Source: UBA9414 sp958446945 (GTDB taxonomy: Bacteria > Bacillota > Clostridia > Lachnospirales > Lachnospiraceae). From it: a stretch of DNA of 33,834 nt. The translations under genes and the position numbers were made by a program. Position 1 is the first letter of the stretch. Each line of letters begins with the position of its first letter. A model generated the notes under the pieces. It was given only the letters and a program-made list of their open reading frames with translations, was not told the origin of the DNA and made no database searches. This document shows, in pieces, positions 32,647 through 33,834 of the stretch. Where the stretch lies: contig CAUCYJ010000005.1 in the NCBI GenBank assembly GCA_958446945.1, forward strand, positions 1-33,834, given 5' to 3'.

Positions 32647-33816
32647 ATGTATTTAATAAAAAATGCAGAGGTTTATGCGCCGGAATATCTCGGAAAGAAG
32701 GATGTTCTGTTAGGCGGAGAAAAAATATTGAAAATAGGAACAGATCTTCCGGCAGAAATAGCTTATGGTGTGGAAGTGATTGACGGAACGGGAAAGGTTC
32801 TGATGCCGGGGCTTATTGACAGCCATGTACATATTCTTGGCGGTGGAGGAGAAGGCGGCGCTAAGACAAGGACCCCTGAAATTATGCTTTCCAATATCAT
32901 CGAGGGCGGTGTAACAACTGTGGTAGGTTGTCTTGGAACCGACGGATGTACGAGAACTATGGAAAATCTTCTTGCGAAAGCGAAAGGTCTTGAGGAGGAA
33001 GGAATTACAACCTTTGTTTATACAGGTTCTTATCAGGTACCGGTGCGAACCATTACCGGAAGTATCATGAATGACATTATTTTGTTTGATCGGATTATTG
33101 GAACAGGAGAGATTGCCGTTTCGGACCATCGTTCATCACAGCCAACAAAGGAAGAATTTGAAAAAATTGTTTCAGAGACAAGAGTAGGGGGAATTCTTTC
33201 GGCAAAAGCCGGTGTAGTAGATATCCACATGGGAAGCGGAAAGAGAAAAATGGAATTACTCCGCCATATTCTTGAGAATACAGAAATTCCGGTATCTAAT
33301 ATGCTTCCAACTCATGTGAACCGCAGCCGTGAAATGATGACGGAAGGAATCGATTATGCCAAAACATACGGTGGTTATATTGATCTTACAACAAGTTTCG
33401 ATGTCGAACATACAACGACAGATGAAGTGAAAGCAAGTAAGGGACTGAAAGAAGCGTTAGAAGCAGGAGTTTCTTGTGATAAAATTACATTTTCTTCCGA
33501 TGCACAGGGAAGTCTTCCGGTTTTTGCATCGGATGGTTCTTTTGCAGGATTGGGTGTAGGATCGATTACCTCTCTTTATCGTGAAATGAAAGATGCCGTA
33601 TTGCAGGAAGGAATTGATCTGGAAAAGGCTTTAAAGGTTGTAACTTCAAATCCGGCAAGAATTTTGTGCCTTTCTCAAAAAGGGAACATTGAAGAGGGAA
33701 TGGATGCGGATCTTGTTTTAGCAGATCAGGACACTTTGGAGATTGATACGGTATTTGCAAGAGGACAGCAAATGATGTCAGGAAAAGAAATTCTTGTAAA
33801 AGGTACATTTGAATAA
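32647..33816 (+). CDS. iadA: Isoaspartyl dipeptidase (beta-aspartyl peptidase)
   Basis: The 389-residue amidohydrolase cleaves isoaspartyl dipeptides that arise from damaged asparagine and aspartate residues. It aligns closely with E. coli IadA along its length: AEVYAPE, GLIDSHVHILGGGGEGG (metal ligands H60, H62), GSYQVPVRTITGS, SDHRSSQP, DIHMG (H194), LPTHVNR (H223) and SSDAQGS (D285). The bridging lysine of E. coli (K162) is glutamate here (E155), which also occurs in some amidohydrolases. The GGAG site at 32630-32633 is 13 bases before ATG 32647 and only one base before an alternative GTG at 32635, so ATG is preferred. Confidence 0.93.
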   Translation: MYLIKNAEVYAPEYLGKKDVLLGGEKILKIGTDLPAEIAYGVEVIDGTGKVLMPGLIDSHVHILGGGGEGGAKTRTPEIMLSNIIEGGVTTVVGCLGTDGCTRTMENLLAKAKGLEEEGITTFVYTGSYQVPVRTITGSIMNDIILFDRIIGTGEIAVSDHRSSQPTKEEFEKIVSETRVGGILSAKAGVVDIHMGSGKRKMELLRHILENTEIPVSNMLPTHVNRSREMMTEGIDYAKTYGGYIDLTTSFDVEHTTTDEVKASKGLKEALEAGVSCDKITFSSDAQGSLPVFASDGSFAGLGVGSITSLYREMKDAVLQEGIDLEKALKVVTSNPARILCLSQKGNIEEGMDADLVLADQDTLEIDTVFARGQQMMSGKEILVKGTFE

Positions 33817-33834
33817 ATGATAAAGAACAGAAAA

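Overview
The window reads as ordinary chromosome of a low-GC Gram-positive anaerobe, most likely a Lachnospiraceae-type Clostridia. This is inferred from the fused AccD-AccA carboxyltransferase, the two-subunit iron-sulfur L-serine dehydratase, ATP-type PEP carboxykinase, the DarA/PstA c-di-AMP receptor, AGGAGG-type ribosome binding sites and lipobox-type binding proteins. No rRNA, tRNA, insertion sequence, prophage or CRISPR array was seen. Genes are dense and fall into short operons, many bounded by clear hairpin terminators.

Region by region. 1-3443: the end of a fatty-acid synthesis operon (accC tail, fused accD-accA, a FabK/nitronate-monooxygenase-type flavoenzyme), then a MarR regulator with its own promoter. 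3507-4106: a YfbR-like HD phosphohydrolase. 4210-8831: a divergent metal or metal-chelate uptake locus (lipoprotein binding protein on the minus strand; FecCD permease, ATPase, SAM methyltransferase and THEP1-like NTPase on the plus strand), with ATAACGGT boxes in inverted orientation at the two divergent promoters. 8828-9834: a YitT-family membrane protein preceded by a 33-codon leader ORF that contains a terminator hairpin. 9967-10692: a Sir2 deacylase. 10684-15780 (minus): a two-component system with an intramembrane-sensing kinase, followed by a LolD-type ATPase and a large FtsX-type permease; 11-bp-spaced direct repeats lie upstream of both transcription units. 15975-17297: a MATE exporter. 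17386-18942 (minus): sdaAB-sdaAA. 19111-20073: a CPBP protease. 20249-20584: the c-di-AMP receptor. 20713-22317 (minus): pckA. 22506-22704: an orphan small transcription unit. 22848-27305: a potassium module (ktrB, ktrA, an unlisted 36-aa membrane peptide, an N-terminally short KdpD-like kinase, kdpE). 27423-30281: a zinc operon (Fur/Zur, binding protein, ATPase, permease) with an operator over its -10 box, continuing almost without a gap into a GH63-like glycosidase. 32029-32463: a small helical protein. 32647-33816: an isoaspartyl dipeptidase.

The most interesting signals are the shared box and unusual gene content of the FecCD/methyltransferase/NTPase locus, the leader-ORF attenuator in front of yitT, the 11-bp repeat operators of the two-component/ABC module, the small membrane peptide inside the Ktr/Kdp operon, and the orphan small transcript beside pckA. 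None is a plainly new defence or mobile system.
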